Shown here: one piece after another, positions 50,616 to 59,008 of the stretch
Layout: each line of letters starts with the position of its first letter
Position numbering within the stretch: position 1 is the first letter of the stretch
Source: Streptomyces vietnamensis
GTDB lineage: Bacteria; Actinomycetota; Actinomycetes; Streptomycetales; Streptomycetaceae
Reading direction: 5' to 3'
Assembly (NCBI RefSeq): GCF_000830005.1
Contig: NZ_CP010407.1
Location: 1,302,001-1,366,000 of the forward strand
Length of the DNA stretch: 64,000 nucleotides
Program-made: the position numbers and the translations under genes
Notes under the pieces: generated by a model
Told to the model about the DNA's origin: nothing
What the model saw: the letters and a program-made list of their open reading frames with translations, nothing else
Databases searched by the model: none

Positions 50616-51359
50616 ATGCTCGCTCCCGTGCCCCGGCCGCCGGGCTCCCTCGCCGTCCGCTGCTCCCGGGCCCTGCTCTCCCCCCGCTCGCGGCTCTCGC
50701 TGCTCGCCCTGCTGCTGCTCACGGCGGCCACCCTCGTGGTGCTGTACGAGCCGCAGCGGATGTTCACCTCGGGCTGGCCGCCGCACACGAGCGGCGCCGG
50801 GGCGGTGCTGCTCTTCGGTCTCGCGTACGGGGTGTGCGCGGCGGCGTTCGTCCCGCGTCCGGTGCTGAATCTGGCGGCGGGCGCGCTGTTCGGTTCCGCG
50901 GCCGGTCTGACGGGGGCGCTCGCGGGGACGGTCCTCGGGGCCGGGATCGCGTTCACCCTCGGCCGCTTCCTGGGGCAGGACGCCCTGCGGCCGTTCGTAC
51001 GGGGCCGCTGGCTGACGGCGGCGGACGGACAGCTGAGCCGGCACGGGTTCCGTTCGATGCTGGCGATCCGGCTGTTTCCGGGGGTGCCGTTCGCGGCGGC
51101 CAACTACTGCGCGGCCGTCTCCCGGATGGGGTACGTGCCGTTCCTCCTGGCGACGGCGCTGGGTTCGCTGCCGAACACGGCGGCGTACGTGGTGGCGGGC
51201 GCCCAGGCCGGTTCGCCGGGCTCGCCGGCGTTCCTGTTCTCCTCCGGGTTCATCGTCCTGTCGGGCCTCGGCGGGGCGGTGGTGGCCTGGCGCAAGCGGC
51301 ACCGTCTGCGGGCCGCCGTCCCGGCTGCCGGGGCGGAGCGGGAGCCGGTCCTCAAGTAG
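50616..51359 (+). CDS. TVP38/TMEM64 (VTT-domain) membrane protein
   Basis: 247 residues with about five or six membrane segments. The VTT core shows PRPVLNLAAGALFGSAAGLTGALAGTVLGAGIAFTLGRFLG, IRLFPGVPFAAANYCAAVSRMGYVPFLLATALGSLPNTAAYV. Relatives of DedA; a lipid scramblase or flippase role is likely but unproven. The -10-like TACTCT (50604-50609) lies six bases before ATG 50616, suggesting a leaderless mRNA. Confidence 0.88.
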   Translation: MLAPVPRPPGSLAVRCSRALLSPRSRLSLLALLLLTAATLVVLYEPQRMFTSGWPPHTSGAGAVLLFGLAYGVCAAAFVPRPVLNLAAGALFGSAAGLTGALAGTVLGAGIAFTLGRFLGQDALRPFVRGRWLTAADGQLSRHGFRSMLAIRLFPGVPFAAANYCAAVSRMGYVPFLLATALGSLPNTAAYVVAGAQAGSPGSPAFLFSSGFIVLSGLGGAVVAWRKRHRLRAAVPAAGAEREPVLK

Positions 51360-51455
51360 CGGCCACGGGCCTCGCCATAGGCTTGTCATCTTGTACCTGT
51401 ACGCTGCGCACGACCTTCTGACCGCACACGTACAAAACGGGACGGCCCTAGCCCC

Positions 51456-52331
51456 ATGAGTTGGTTCGAATCGTTCATCCTCGGACTCGTCCAGGGGCTG
51501 ACGGAGTTCCTTCCCATCTCCTCCAGCGCGCACCTCCGTCTCACCGCGGCCTTCGCCGGCTGGGAGGACCCGGGTGCGGCCTTCACCGCGATCACGCAGA
51601 TCGGCACGGAGACCGCGGTCCTGATCTACTTCCGCAAGGACATCGCCCGGATCGTCTCGGCCTGGTTCCGCTCGCTGACGAACAAGGCGATGCGCTCCGA
51701 CCACGACGCCCAGATGGGCTGGCTGGTGATCGTCGGCTCGATCCCGATCGGTGTCCTGGGCGTCACGCTCAAGGACCAGATCGAGGGCCCGTTCCGCGAT
51801 CTGCGGCTCACCGCCACCACGCTGATCGTCATGGGCGTCGTCCTCGGCATCGCCGACCGGCTCGCCGCCCGTGACGAGGCCGGCGGCCGGCACCGGGCCG
51901 CGCGCGAGCGCAAGACGCTCAAGGACCTCGGCGTGCGGGACGGCCTGATCTACGGCGTCTGCCAGGCGATGGCGCTCATCCCCGGCGTCTCCCGGTCCGG
52001 CGCGACCATCTCCGGCGGTCTGCTCATGGGCTACACCCGCGAGGCCGCCGCCCGGTACTCCTTCCTGCTCGCCATTCCGGCGGTGCTCGCCTCCGGCGGG
52101 ATGGAGCTGAAGGACGCGGCCGCGGACGGCGGCGTCTCCTGGGGTCCGACGATCTTCGCCACGATCGTCGCCTTCGCCGTGGGCTACGCGGTGATCGCGT
52201 GGTTCATGAAGTTCATCACCACGAAGTCCTTCATGCCGTTCGTGATCTACCGGATCGCGCTGGGCATTCTGCTGATCGTCCTGGTCGCCATGGGCGTCCT
52301 GAGCCCGCACGCGGGCGAGTCCGCAGGCTGA
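51456..52331 (+). CDS. uppP: Undecaprenyl-diphosphatase UppP (BacA)
   Basis: 291 residues with seven or eight membrane segments. Signatures are LVQGLTEFLPISSSAHLRL (residues 11-29) and PGVSRSGATISGGLLMG with the catalytic Ser/Arg. It recycles undecaprenyl pyrophosphate to the monophosphate at the outer face of the membrane for cell-wall synthesis and confers bacitracin resistance when overproduced. The N-terminal motif fixes the start at ATG 51456, although the ribosome-binding site is weak. A 16-bp terminator follows. Confidence 0.95.
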   Translation: MSWFESFILGLVQGLTEFLPISSSAHLRLTAAFAGWEDPGAAFTAITQIGTETAVLIYFRKDIARIVSAWFRSLTNKAMRSDHDAQMGWLVIVGSIPIGVLGVTLKDQIEGPFRDLRLTATTLIVMGVVLGIADRLAARDEAGGRHRAARERKTLKDLGVRDGLIYGVCQAMALIPGVSRSGATISGGLLMGYTREAAARYSFLLAIPAVLASGGMELKDAAADGGVSWGPTIFATIVAFAVGYAVIAWFMKFITTKSFMPFVIYRIALGILLIVLVAMGVLSPHAGESAG

Positions 52332-52337
52332 CGAGAC

Positions 52338-52385
52338 GACGTGGAAGGGCCCGCACGGCTGTGACCGTGCGGGCCCTTCCGCGTC
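52338..52385 (+). terminator. Terminator of uppP, 16-21-bp stem
   Basis: GGAAGGGCCCGCACGG (52343-52358) pairs perfectly with CCGTGCGGGCCCTTCC (52365-52380), loop CTGTGA; GACGT/GCGTC extend it with one wobble. Confidence 0.92.
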
Positions 52386-52673
52386 GGAGGCCGAAGGCGG
52401 CCGCGGGCCGGTCCTCGTCGTCGAGCGGCAGCGAAGCTTCTGCACATCCGCCCCAGCCGCCACTGTGGGAACTCCACTCCCCCCGTCTTCACCGAATGGT
52501 CACCGTGTGATGACCATTGGGTCCGCACGCCTTCTCATCCGCCTCGTGGCGCGAATACCATAGCCCTGCGTTCCGGTCCGCTCGCCGTGTGTGACGCAGG
52601 GGGTGCTGTTCTTCCGGGTGGCCGGTTTCGCGATTTCGTCATCGGATCCGTGACTCATGGAATTGGGTGACCC
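52386..52673. other. Gene-free, GC-poorer region upstream of the FHA-monooxygenase gene
   Basis: The uppP-to-FHA gap is 342 bases. After the terminator it drops in GC content and contains one clear element, the inverted repeat at 52495-52518. No open frame with coding character was seen. It probably holds the promoter and control sites of the FHA-monooxygenase gene. Confidence 0.6.
52495..52518 (+). promoter_or_regulatory. Candidate operator AATGGTCA-N8-TGACCATT
   Basis: Perfect 8-bp arms (52495-52502 and 52511-52518) with an 8-base spacer, about 155 bases before the start of the FHA-monooxygenase gene. The spacing suits a dimeric regulator bound on one face of the helix. Confidence 0.55.
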
Positions 52674-54581
52674 ATGCCTCCTCGGCTCGTCGGCCATCAA
52701 GGTTCTCTTGCGGGACAGCAGTTTCCGATCGGCGCCACACCGCTCACCCTGGGTCGCAACGGCGACAACAGCGTGGTGATAACGGTGGGGAACGTCTCGC
52801 GCTTTCACGCCGAGGTGCGTCGCGAACGCCACGGATTCATCCTCTACGACAGCGGCAGCAGCAATGGAACACGCGTCAACGGGACGCTTGTCACCTCGCA
52901 CGAACTGCAGCCCGGAGATCTCATCGAGATCGGCACCGAGACGTTCCGCTTCGAAGCCGCCGACGCGATGGAGACCATCCTCGACCTCTCCGTGCTCGGG
53001 CCGGTCACTCCGTCCGAGGCCACCCTCGCGGAGGGGCCGGTCCTAAACGTCACGGTGACCGGCGGCGGCCCCGTCGGTCTGAGCTTCGCCCTCCTCCTGG
53101 AAAGCCTCATGGGTCCCCGCGTGGCGATCACCGTGTACGACGGCCGGTGGGTGCGGGACGGGACGAAGGTCGTCTGGAAGAGCGAGGGGCAGGGCAACGT
53201 CAGGCGGCAGCAGGTCGTCACGGTCCAGAGCCGCCAGTACCTGAACCTTCCGGAAGAGGTGCAGGCCCGGCTTTTCCGCGGCGACGCGTACTCCGAAATG
53301 TGGCCGGTCGGCCCCGATTCGCTCCGTGGCCACAAACCGAGGAACCTCCGCATCGCCTACATCGAGGACACCCTCCTCGAATTGGCCAACGAGAAGCCGG
53401 AGCGGATCCGGCTGGTTCCCGAAGTCTTCGACCCGGCCGAGTATCACGGGGCGGAGACCCGGGGGCACGTGCTCGCCGTCTGCGAGGGGAGTCGCTCCCG
53501 GACGCGCGAGTATTTCACCGACAAGTTCGGCAACGCCGACAAGTCCATCTACTCGCTCTCCGGGGAGCACATTCAGGATGTGGTCCTGGGCCTGCGCGTC
53601 AAATCGACCCTGACGGACCCCATGACGGTCCTGTTGACCGTGGCCCAGAACCGCTTCCTCCTCAACGCCCTTCGCGGCGAGGGTTTCCTGAACATGCGGC
53701 TCACCGACGCCGAGGCCGCGGAAGTGGTCGGCATCGATCCGGTCCGGCACGTCTTCGAGGAATGCATCGCCTCGCGCCCGTGCGTCATGGGACGGGACGA
53801 CCACGGCGACTTCCAGTGCTCGACGCACAGCACGCTCTTCCTGCCCGCCATGGTCAGGGGTTCGGCCCTGTGGAGGCGGGTGAAGGAAGGGCTGGCGCTG
53901 TTCGGCGTCGCCGAGCGGGACCTGAGCGCCGTCACGGCCTTCCGGCTCGACATGGTGCAGCGGCCACGGTTCACCACCCGGCTGCTCCCGGCCACGTCGA
54001 CCACCCCGGGGACCTACGGCTTCCTCCTCGGCGACGCCGCCAACGCCATCCACTTCTGGCCCGGCCGCGGGCTCAACAGCGGTCTGGGCTCGGCCATCTC
54101 CCTGGCCCGTTCCCTCAACGGCGGCTGGACCGGCCGCCCGTTCCGGGACGCCGACTTCGCCCGCCACGAAGCGGCCATGTCCATGCTCCAGTACCGGCAC
54201 AAGAGCCGCGCCTGGAACACGATGATCACCACCGACGAGAACGGCGTCAGCCGCGCGATCAAGGAGAAGATCGCCCAGAGCATCGAGGAGTCGGAGGGGA
54301 AGGACCTGGAGAAGCTGGAGAGGGACGCGGACGTCGACGCGCTCATGGAACGGCTGCGGGGAATCCGCGACCGGCTGGCACCGCGCGTTCCCGGCATGCC
54401 CGACGACGCGACCCTCCGGAACCACCTGGAGACGCTCGGCTCCTCCACCCTGCGGACCCTGTGGGAGAGCGGAGCCTGGGACACCCTGATGGTCGGCGGC
54501 GAAGAGGTGGACATCGACATCTTCTACCAGCAGGCCGTGCCGGCCACGCCCGACCCCACCAGGGCCCCCGCCCCGAGCTGA
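52674..54581 (+). CDS. FHA domain fused to a MICAL-like FAD monooxygenase
   Basis: 635 residues. Residues 1-95 are an FHA phosphothreonine-binding domain: LGRNGDNSVV, SRFHAEVRRE (Arg/His of the phosphopeptide site) and DSGSSNGTRVNG. From residue 124 an FAD monooxygenase begins: dinucleotide motif VTGGGPVGLSFALLLESLMG (G130-G135), Arg-rich NVRRQQVVTVQSRQ region, and FLLGDAANAIHFWPGRGLNSGLG at 451-472, the FAD ribityl motif in the form seen in MICAL-type enzymes. Residues about 525-600 are charged helices, possibly a coiled coil. There is no signal peptide or membrane span. ATG 52674 begins MPPRLVGHQG. Codons are less GC-rich than in neighbours. The target is unknown. Confidence 0.85.
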   Translation: MPPRLVGHQGSLAGQQFPIGATPLTLGRNGDNSVVITVGNVSRFHAEVRRERHGFILYDSGSSNGTRVNGTLVTSHELQPGDLIEIGTETFRFEAADAMETILDLSVLGPVTPSEATLAEGPVLNVTVTGGGPVGLSFALLLESLMGPRVAITVYDGRWVRDGTKVVWKSEGQGNVRRQQVVTVQSRQYLNLPEEVQARLFRGDAYSEMWPVGPDSLRGHKPRNLRIAYIEDTLLELANEKPERIRLVPEVFDPAEYHGAETRGHVLAVCEGSRSRTREYFTDKFGNADKSIYSLSGEHIQDVVLGLRVKSTLTDPMTVLLTVAQNRFLLNALRGEGFLNMRLTDAEAAEVVGIDPVRHVFEECIASRPCVMGRDDHGDFQCSTHSTLFLPAMVRGSALWRRVKEGLALFGVAERDLSAVTAFRLDMVQRPRFTTRLLPATSTTPGTYGFLLGDAANAIHFWPGRGLNSGLGSAISLARSLNGGWTGRPFRDADFARHEAAMSMLQYRHKSRAWNTMITTDENGVSRAIKEKIAQSIEESEGKDLEKLERDADVDALMERLRGIRDRLAPRVPGMPDDATLRNHLETLGSSTLRTLWESGAWDTLMVGGEEVDIDIFYQQAVPATPDPTRAPAPS

Positions 54582-54748
54582 TCGCGCGAGCCCCGGCAGC
54601 GCCCCTCCCGCCCGGCCGTGTCCCGGAGCCGAAGCGGGAGGCCCGCTCGTCCGACGCCGGGGGCACGGCCGCATCCGCGCGCACCCGCCGAGGCGAAGAA
54701 CCGGCGTAGGGCGTGTACGCCAAGGCGATCGGCGAAACGGATCAGCGC

Positions 54749-56263
54749 ATGAACACTCCAAGCACGGCCGGAGGCGCCCGCTGCCTGGTCACCGGCGCGA
54801 CAGGCTACGTCGGGGGCCGCCTGGTGCCGGAGCTCCTCGACGGCGGTCACCGCGTGCGCTGCCTCGCCCGGCATCCGGACAAGCTCCGTGACTTCCCCTG
54901 GGTGGACCGGGTGGAGGCGGTGCGCGGTGACGTCACCGACGCCGCGAGCCTCCGCAGGGCGCTCGACGGCGTCGACGTCGCCTACTACCTCGTCCACTCC
55001 ATGAGCTCGACGGCTCAGTTCGAGGAGAAGGACCGCCGGGCCGCCCGTGTCTTCGCCGCGGAGGCCCGTTCCGCGGGTGTGCGACGGATCGTCTACCTGG
55101 GCGGCCTCACCCCGCGCGGAGTGCCGGAGGGCGAGCTCTCGCCGCACCTGCGCTCCCGCACCGAGGTGGGCCGCATCCTCCTCGGCTCGGGTGTCCCCAC
55201 CACGGTGCTGCGGGCCGCCGTCGTCATCGGTTCCGGATCGGCCTCCTTCGAGATGCTGCGGTACCTGACGGAACGGCTGCCCGTCATGGTCACGCCCAGC
55301 TGGGTCGGCAGCAGGGTCCAGCCCATCGCCGTACGCGACGTACTGCGGTACCTGGTGGGGAGCGCCGGCATGCCCGCCGACGTCAACCGGACCTTCGACA
55401 TCGGCGGACCCGACGTGCTCAGCTACCGGGAGATGATGGTGCGGTACGCCGAGGTCGCCGGTCTCCGCAGGCGCCTCATCGTCCCCGTGCCCGTCCTCAC
55501 CCCGCGGCTGTCGAGCCACTGGATCGGCCTCGTCACACCGGTGCCGGCCTCTCTGGCCAAGCCCCTCACCGAGTCGCTCCGGCACGAGGTGGTGTGCGGC
55601 GAGCACGACATCGCCCGGTACGTTCCCGACGGCCCCGGGCGGCCCGTCCCCTTCGAGGAGTCCCTCCGTCTCGCCCTCCGCCGGGTGCGGGACGCGCAGG
55701 TCACGACCCGCTGGTCGTCCGCCTCGCCGCCCGGCGCACCGAGCGACCCGCTGCCCACCGACCCGGACTGGGCGGGCGGCAGCCTCTACACGGACGAACG
55801 GTCACGCGCCGTCGACGCCGGCCCGAACGCGCTGTGGAGGGTCATCGAAGGCGTGGGAGGGGAGAACGGCTGGTACTCCTTCCCGCTGGCCTGGGCCGTC
55901 CGGGGCTGGGCCGACCGGCTCGTCGGCGGAGTGGGACTGCGGCGCGGCCGCAGGGACGCGACGCGTCTCCGGGTCGGCGACGCCCTGGACTTCTGGCGCG
56001 TGGAGGAGATCGACCGCGGACGGCTGCTCCGTCTCCGGGCCGAGATGCGCCTGCCCGGCCTCGCGTGGCTGGAGATGATCGTCGAACGGGACGAAGCGGG
56101 CCGTACGTCCTACCGGCAGCGGGCGCTCTTCCATCCGAAGGGCCTCGCGGGCCAGGCGTACTGGTGGAGCGTCTCCCCGTTCCACGCCGTGGTCTTCGGC
56201 GGCATGGCCCGGAACATCGCCCGGACCGCCGAGACGGAGAGCGGGCGGCGGGACGGGCCGTGA
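54749..56263 (+). CDS. SDR/NmrA-like NAD(P)-binding protein with DUF2867 C-terminus
   Basis: 504 residues. An extended-SDR/NmrA-type Rossmann fold opens with CLVTGATGYVGGRLVPELLDGGHRVRCLAR, and YLGGLTPRGVPEGELSPHLRSRTEVGRILL follows. Residues about 340-490 are a DUF2867/SRPBCC-like domain (VGGENGWYSFPLAWAVRGWADRLVGGVGLRRGRRDATRLRVGD). Proteins of this layout occur often beside photolyase and carotenoid-related genes in actinobacteria. The substrate is unknown. ATG 54749 (MNTPSTAGG) was chosen; GTG 54713 is an in-frame alternative. Confidence 0.87.
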   Translation: MNTPSTAGGARCLVTGATGYVGGRLVPELLDGGHRVRCLARHPDKLRDFPWVDRVEAVRGDVTDAASLRRALDGVDVAYYLVHSMSSTAQFEEKDRRAARVFAAEARSAGVRRIVYLGGLTPRGVPEGELSPHLRSRTEVGRILLGSGVPTTVLRAAVVIGSGSASFEMLRYLTERLPVMVTPSWVGSRVQPIAVRDVLRYLVGSAGMPADVNRTFDIGGPDVLSYREMMVRYAEVAGLRRRLIVPVPVLTPRLSSHWIGLVTPVPASLAKPLTESLRHEVVCGEHDIARYVPDGPGRPVPFEESLRLALRRVRDAQVTTRWSSASPPGAPSDPLPTDPDWAGGSLYTDERSRAVDAGPNALWRVIEGVGGENGWYSFPLAWAVRGWADRLVGGVGLRRGRRDATRLRVGDALDFWRVEEIDRGRLLRLRAEMRLPGLAWLEMIVERDEAGRTSYRQRALFHPKGLAGQAYWWSVSPFHAVVFGGMARNIARTAETESGRRDGP

Positions 56264-56318
56264 ACGGGCGGTGATCACCTCCGCGTGCGTCCGGGGTCCG
56301 GTGGTCGGGCCCGCTCCG

Positions 56319-57233
56319 TCACCGGCCCTGGCCCGAGGCGCTCGTGGCCGTCCGGGCGGGCGCCCGGGGCATCACCCAGCGGATCAACGCGGTGACGACG
56401 AGGCCGCCCCGCCGCGCGAAGGGCAGGAGCAGCCGGATGCTCACCGGCAGGGGGAGCAACTCCCTGGCCCAGGAGGGCAGGAGGTCCACCGCGGCGGCCG
56501 CGAGGAGGGCGTAGGGAACGCGCACCGGCCACGGCAGCGGCGGCGCGGCCAGCAGGTAGTGGGCCGTGGCCGCCGACTCCTCCGTGGCCGCCAGCTCGGG
56601 GCGCCGCCGGTCCAGCGCCTCGACGAGAGCGGCCTCGGTCACGGGCGGCCGGGGGACGCCCAGCCGGCGGGCGACCGACGCCATGTCCTCGACGTAGGCG
56701 TCCCGCCGGGCCCCGGTGAGCGGGGCCCGGCCGTACTCCTGGTACGCCCGCAGGAAGCAGGAGGTCTCGGCGATGTGCACCCAGGCGAGCAGTGCCGGGT
56801 CCGAGGCCCGGTAGGGCACCCCGCCGGACGTCGTCCCGGTGACCCGGGCGTGCACCCCGCGCACCCGCGCGACCGCCCGCTCGGCGTCCTCCACCGGCCC
56901 GAACGTCGTCTCCGCCAGGAAGGTGCTGGTGCGCTGGAGGCGCCCCCAGGGGTCACCGCGGAACCCCGAGTGCGCCCATACGGCGGCCATGGCGACCGGA
57001 TGGAGGGACTGCAGGAGGAGCGCCGCGAGCCCTCCGACGTACATCGAGGCGTCCGCGTGCACGACCCGGATCGGCCGGTCCGGAGCGAACCAGCGCGGGC
57101 CCGGCGTGTCGTGGATCCGGGCGCGCTTCCGATGGGCCGTGGGTCCGGCCACTCGCAGCAGCAGCGCTTCCCCGGCCCTTCCACGCAGCCTGTCGATCAG
57201 CACCAGGGACACGGGAACCGCCTCTTGCTCCAC
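56319..57233 (-). CDS. MpaB-type oxygenase (DUF2236)
   Basis: 304 residues of the MpaB/latex-clearing-protein superfamily of b-type heme oxygenases. The core is VHADASMYVGGLAALLLQSLHPVAMAAVWAHSGFRGDPWGRLQRTSTFLAETTFG, then VRGVHARVTG and WVHIAETSCFLRAYQEYG with candidate heme His residues. Relatives cleave C=C bonds in mycophenolic-acid precursors and rubber. Here the substrate is unknown; an isoprenoid is a reasonable guess given the neighbouring light-response genes. ATG or alternative start at 57233. Confidence 0.85.
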   Translation of the reverse strand: MEQEAVPVSLVLIDRLRGRAGEALLLRVAGPTAHRKRARIHDTPGPRWFAPDRPIRVVHADASMYVGGLAALLLQSLHPVAMAAVWAHSGFRGDPWGRLQRTSTFLAETTFGPVEDAERAVARVRGVHARVTGTTSGGVPYRASDPALLAWVHIAETSCFLRAYQEYGRAPLTGARRDAYVEDMASVARRLGVPRPPVTEAALVEALDRRRPELAATEESAATAHYLLAAPPLPWPVRVPYALLAAAAVDLLPSWARELLPLPVSIRLLLPFARRGGLVVTALIRWVMPRAPARTATSASGQGR

Positions 57234-57428
57234 TTACCCGCCGCGCGGCGCGCCCATGCGGCACGGCCCGTGCCCGGGACGCGGGGCCACCGGCGCTCTC
57301 CGGCCCGGCGAAGGCGGCCGCCCCCGCGCGCATCCGGCACGCGGGGCAGCGCGGAACCACGGGGTGGGAATGGGACATCCAGACGCCGGCGGCGCACTCG
57401 CGACCGGCGGCCGAGCAGGGAGGACGCG

Positions 57429-58802
57429 ATGACCGTCGCCGTCGTTCTGTACACCTCCGACCTCCGGGTGCACGATCACCCGCCGCTGAGGGCCGCGCTC
57501 GACGGGGCGCAGGAGGTGGTGCCGCTGTTCGTGCGTGATCCGGCCGTGGACCGGGCGGGCTTCGCGGCCGCCAACCGGCTGGCCTTCCTCGCGGACTGTC
57601 TGGTGGACCTCGACCGGGCGCTGGGGGAGCGGGGCGGCCGACTCGTGGTGCGGAAGGGCGACACGGTCTCCGAGGTGAGGGCGTTGGTGCGGCAGACCGA
57701 GGCCGATGAGGTGCACCTGGCCGGCGGTGTGACGGCCTTCGCCCGGGCGAGGGAGGAACGCCTGCGCAAGGTGCTGGAGGAGGACGGCTGCCGGCTGTAC
57801 GTGCACGACGGCGTGGTGGACGTCGTGCCGCCCGGTGACGTCACCCCGCAGGGATCGGACCACTTCGCGGTCTTCACGCCGTACTACCGGCGCTGGGCGG
57901 GCGAACCCCTGCGCACACCGCTGTCCGCCCCGAGGGAGGTGCGCGTGCCGACGGGGGTGCGCTCGGAGCGGATGCCCCGGCGCTCCGGAATCGCCGACGT
58001 GTCGCCGGGACTCGCCGCGGGAGGGGAGAGCGAGGGGCGCAAGCGGCTCGCCTCCTGGCTGACGGCGCACGGTGACGCGTACGAGCAGCGCCACGACGAC
58101 CTGGCGGGGGACGTCACGTCGCGTCTCTCGCCGTACCTCCACTTCGGGGCCGTCTCCGCCCTGGAGGCCGTGCAGCGGGCCAGGAAGCGCGGCGGTGCCG
58201 GAGCGGAGGCCTTCGTGCGCCAGCTGTGCTGGCGCGACTTCCACCGCCAGGTGCTCGCCGCCCGGCCCGGGGCGGCGGGCGCGGACTACCGTCCTCGTCA
58301 CGACCGCTGGCGCCGGGGTGCCGGGGCCGAGGCGGACCTGGCGGCGTGGCGCGAGGGGCGGACCGGCTATCCCGTCGTCGACGCCGCGATGCGGCAGCTC
58401 GCCCACGAGGGCTGGATGCACAACCGCGGGCGGCTGCTCACCGCGTCCTTCCTCACCAAGACGCTGTACATCGACTGGCGGGAGGGCGCCCGCCACTTCC
58501 TCGATCTGCTGGTGGACGGCGACGTGGCGAACAACCAGCTCAACTGGCAGTGGGTGGCCGGCACCGGGACGGACAGCCGCCCCCACCGCGTCCTCAACCC
58601 CGTGCTCCAGGGCAAGCGGTACGACCCGGACGGCGTCTACGTCCGGCGCTGGGTGCCGGAGCTCGCCGGTCTCGGCGCGCCGGCCGTCCACGAGCCCTGG
58701 CGCCTCTCCGGCCTCGATCGGGCCGCCTACGACTACCCGGACCCGCTGATCGGGCTCTCCGATGGGCTGGAGCGCTTCCGCCGGGGCCGGGGGACCTCCT
58801 GA
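57429..58802 (+). CDS. phrB: Deoxyribodipyrimidine photolyase
   Basis: 457 residues. The N-terminal alpha/beta antenna domain (VAVVLYTSDLRVHDHPPLRAALDGAQEVVPLFV) is followed by the FAD domain: RLSPYLHFGAVSALEAV, QLCWRDFHRQVLA, GYPVVDAAMRQLAHEGWMHNRGRLLTASFLTKTLYIDWREGARHF and DGDVANNQLNWQWVAGTGTDSRPHRVLNPVLQGKRYDPDG. All class I CPD photolyase signatures are present; the enzyme repairs UV pyrimidine dimers with blue light. ATG 57429 follows GGGAGGACGCG. In Streptomyces, phr is a known light-induced gene under LitR/LitS. Confidence 0.94.
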   Translation: MTVAVVLYTSDLRVHDHPPLRAALDGAQEVVPLFVRDPAVDRAGFAAANRLAFLADCLVDLDRALGERGGRLVVRKGDTVSEVRALVRQTEADEVHLAGGVTAFARAREERLRKVLEEDGCRLYVHDGVVDVVPPGDVTPQGSDHFAVFTPYYRRWAGEPLRTPLSAPREVRVPTGVRSERMPRRSGIADVSPGLAAGGESEGRKRLASWLTAHGDAYEQRHDDLAGDVTSRLSPYLHFGAVSALEAVQRARKRGGAGAEAFVRQLCWRDFHRQVLAARPGAAGADYRPRHDRWRRGAGAEADLAAWREGRTGYPVVDAAMRQLAHEGWMHNRGRLLTASFLTKTLYIDWREGARHFLDLLVDGDVANNQLNWQWVAGTGTDSRPHRVLNPVLQGKRYDPDGVYVRRWVPELAGLGAPAVHEPWRLSGLDRAAYDYPDPLIGLSDGLERFRRGRGTS

Positions 58803-58834
58803 GCGGAGCCGCGTCTCCCGGCGCGGACGGGTGG

Positions 58835-58877
58835 AGCGATGCGCATCGCTCGCATTTCGATGCGGAAACGATGCGAG
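58835..58877 (+). promoter_or_regulatory. LitR-type operator cluster upstream of the sigma-factor gene
   Basis: A perfect 16-bp palindrome AGCGATGCGCATCGCT (58835-58850) is followed by CGCAT-TTCG-ATGCG (58851-58864) and by CGATGCGGAAACGATGCGAG (58858-58877). The heptamer CGATGCG occurs three times. The 20-bp element recurs with one change before litR (60659-60678), so it is probably the LitR binding site. Confidence 0.75.
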
Positions 58878-59008
58878 TTGAGGGGCAGGAGGCTCTCGCC
58901 GGAACGTGAGGACACGGAATCGACGGGGTTCCGCCGTACCGCCGCTCCGAGACCGGCGGTCGCACGTCCCGGTGGTCGCCCGCACCGCCGCCCGGAGGAG
59001 GAACCGTC

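Noticed and set aside
54713..54749. Possible LitR site CGATCGGCGAAACGGATCAGCG at the SDR gene start
   Set aside because: It resembles the 20-mer at 58858 only with gaps and shifts, so chance similarity in GC-rich DNA is likely.
57234..57428. LitR site or clear ECF promoter upstream of phrB
   Set aside because: No CGATGCG copy was found. GGAAC...GGAAT strings occur here and before litS, but the spacing differs by one and the promoter consensus could not be recalled with certainty.
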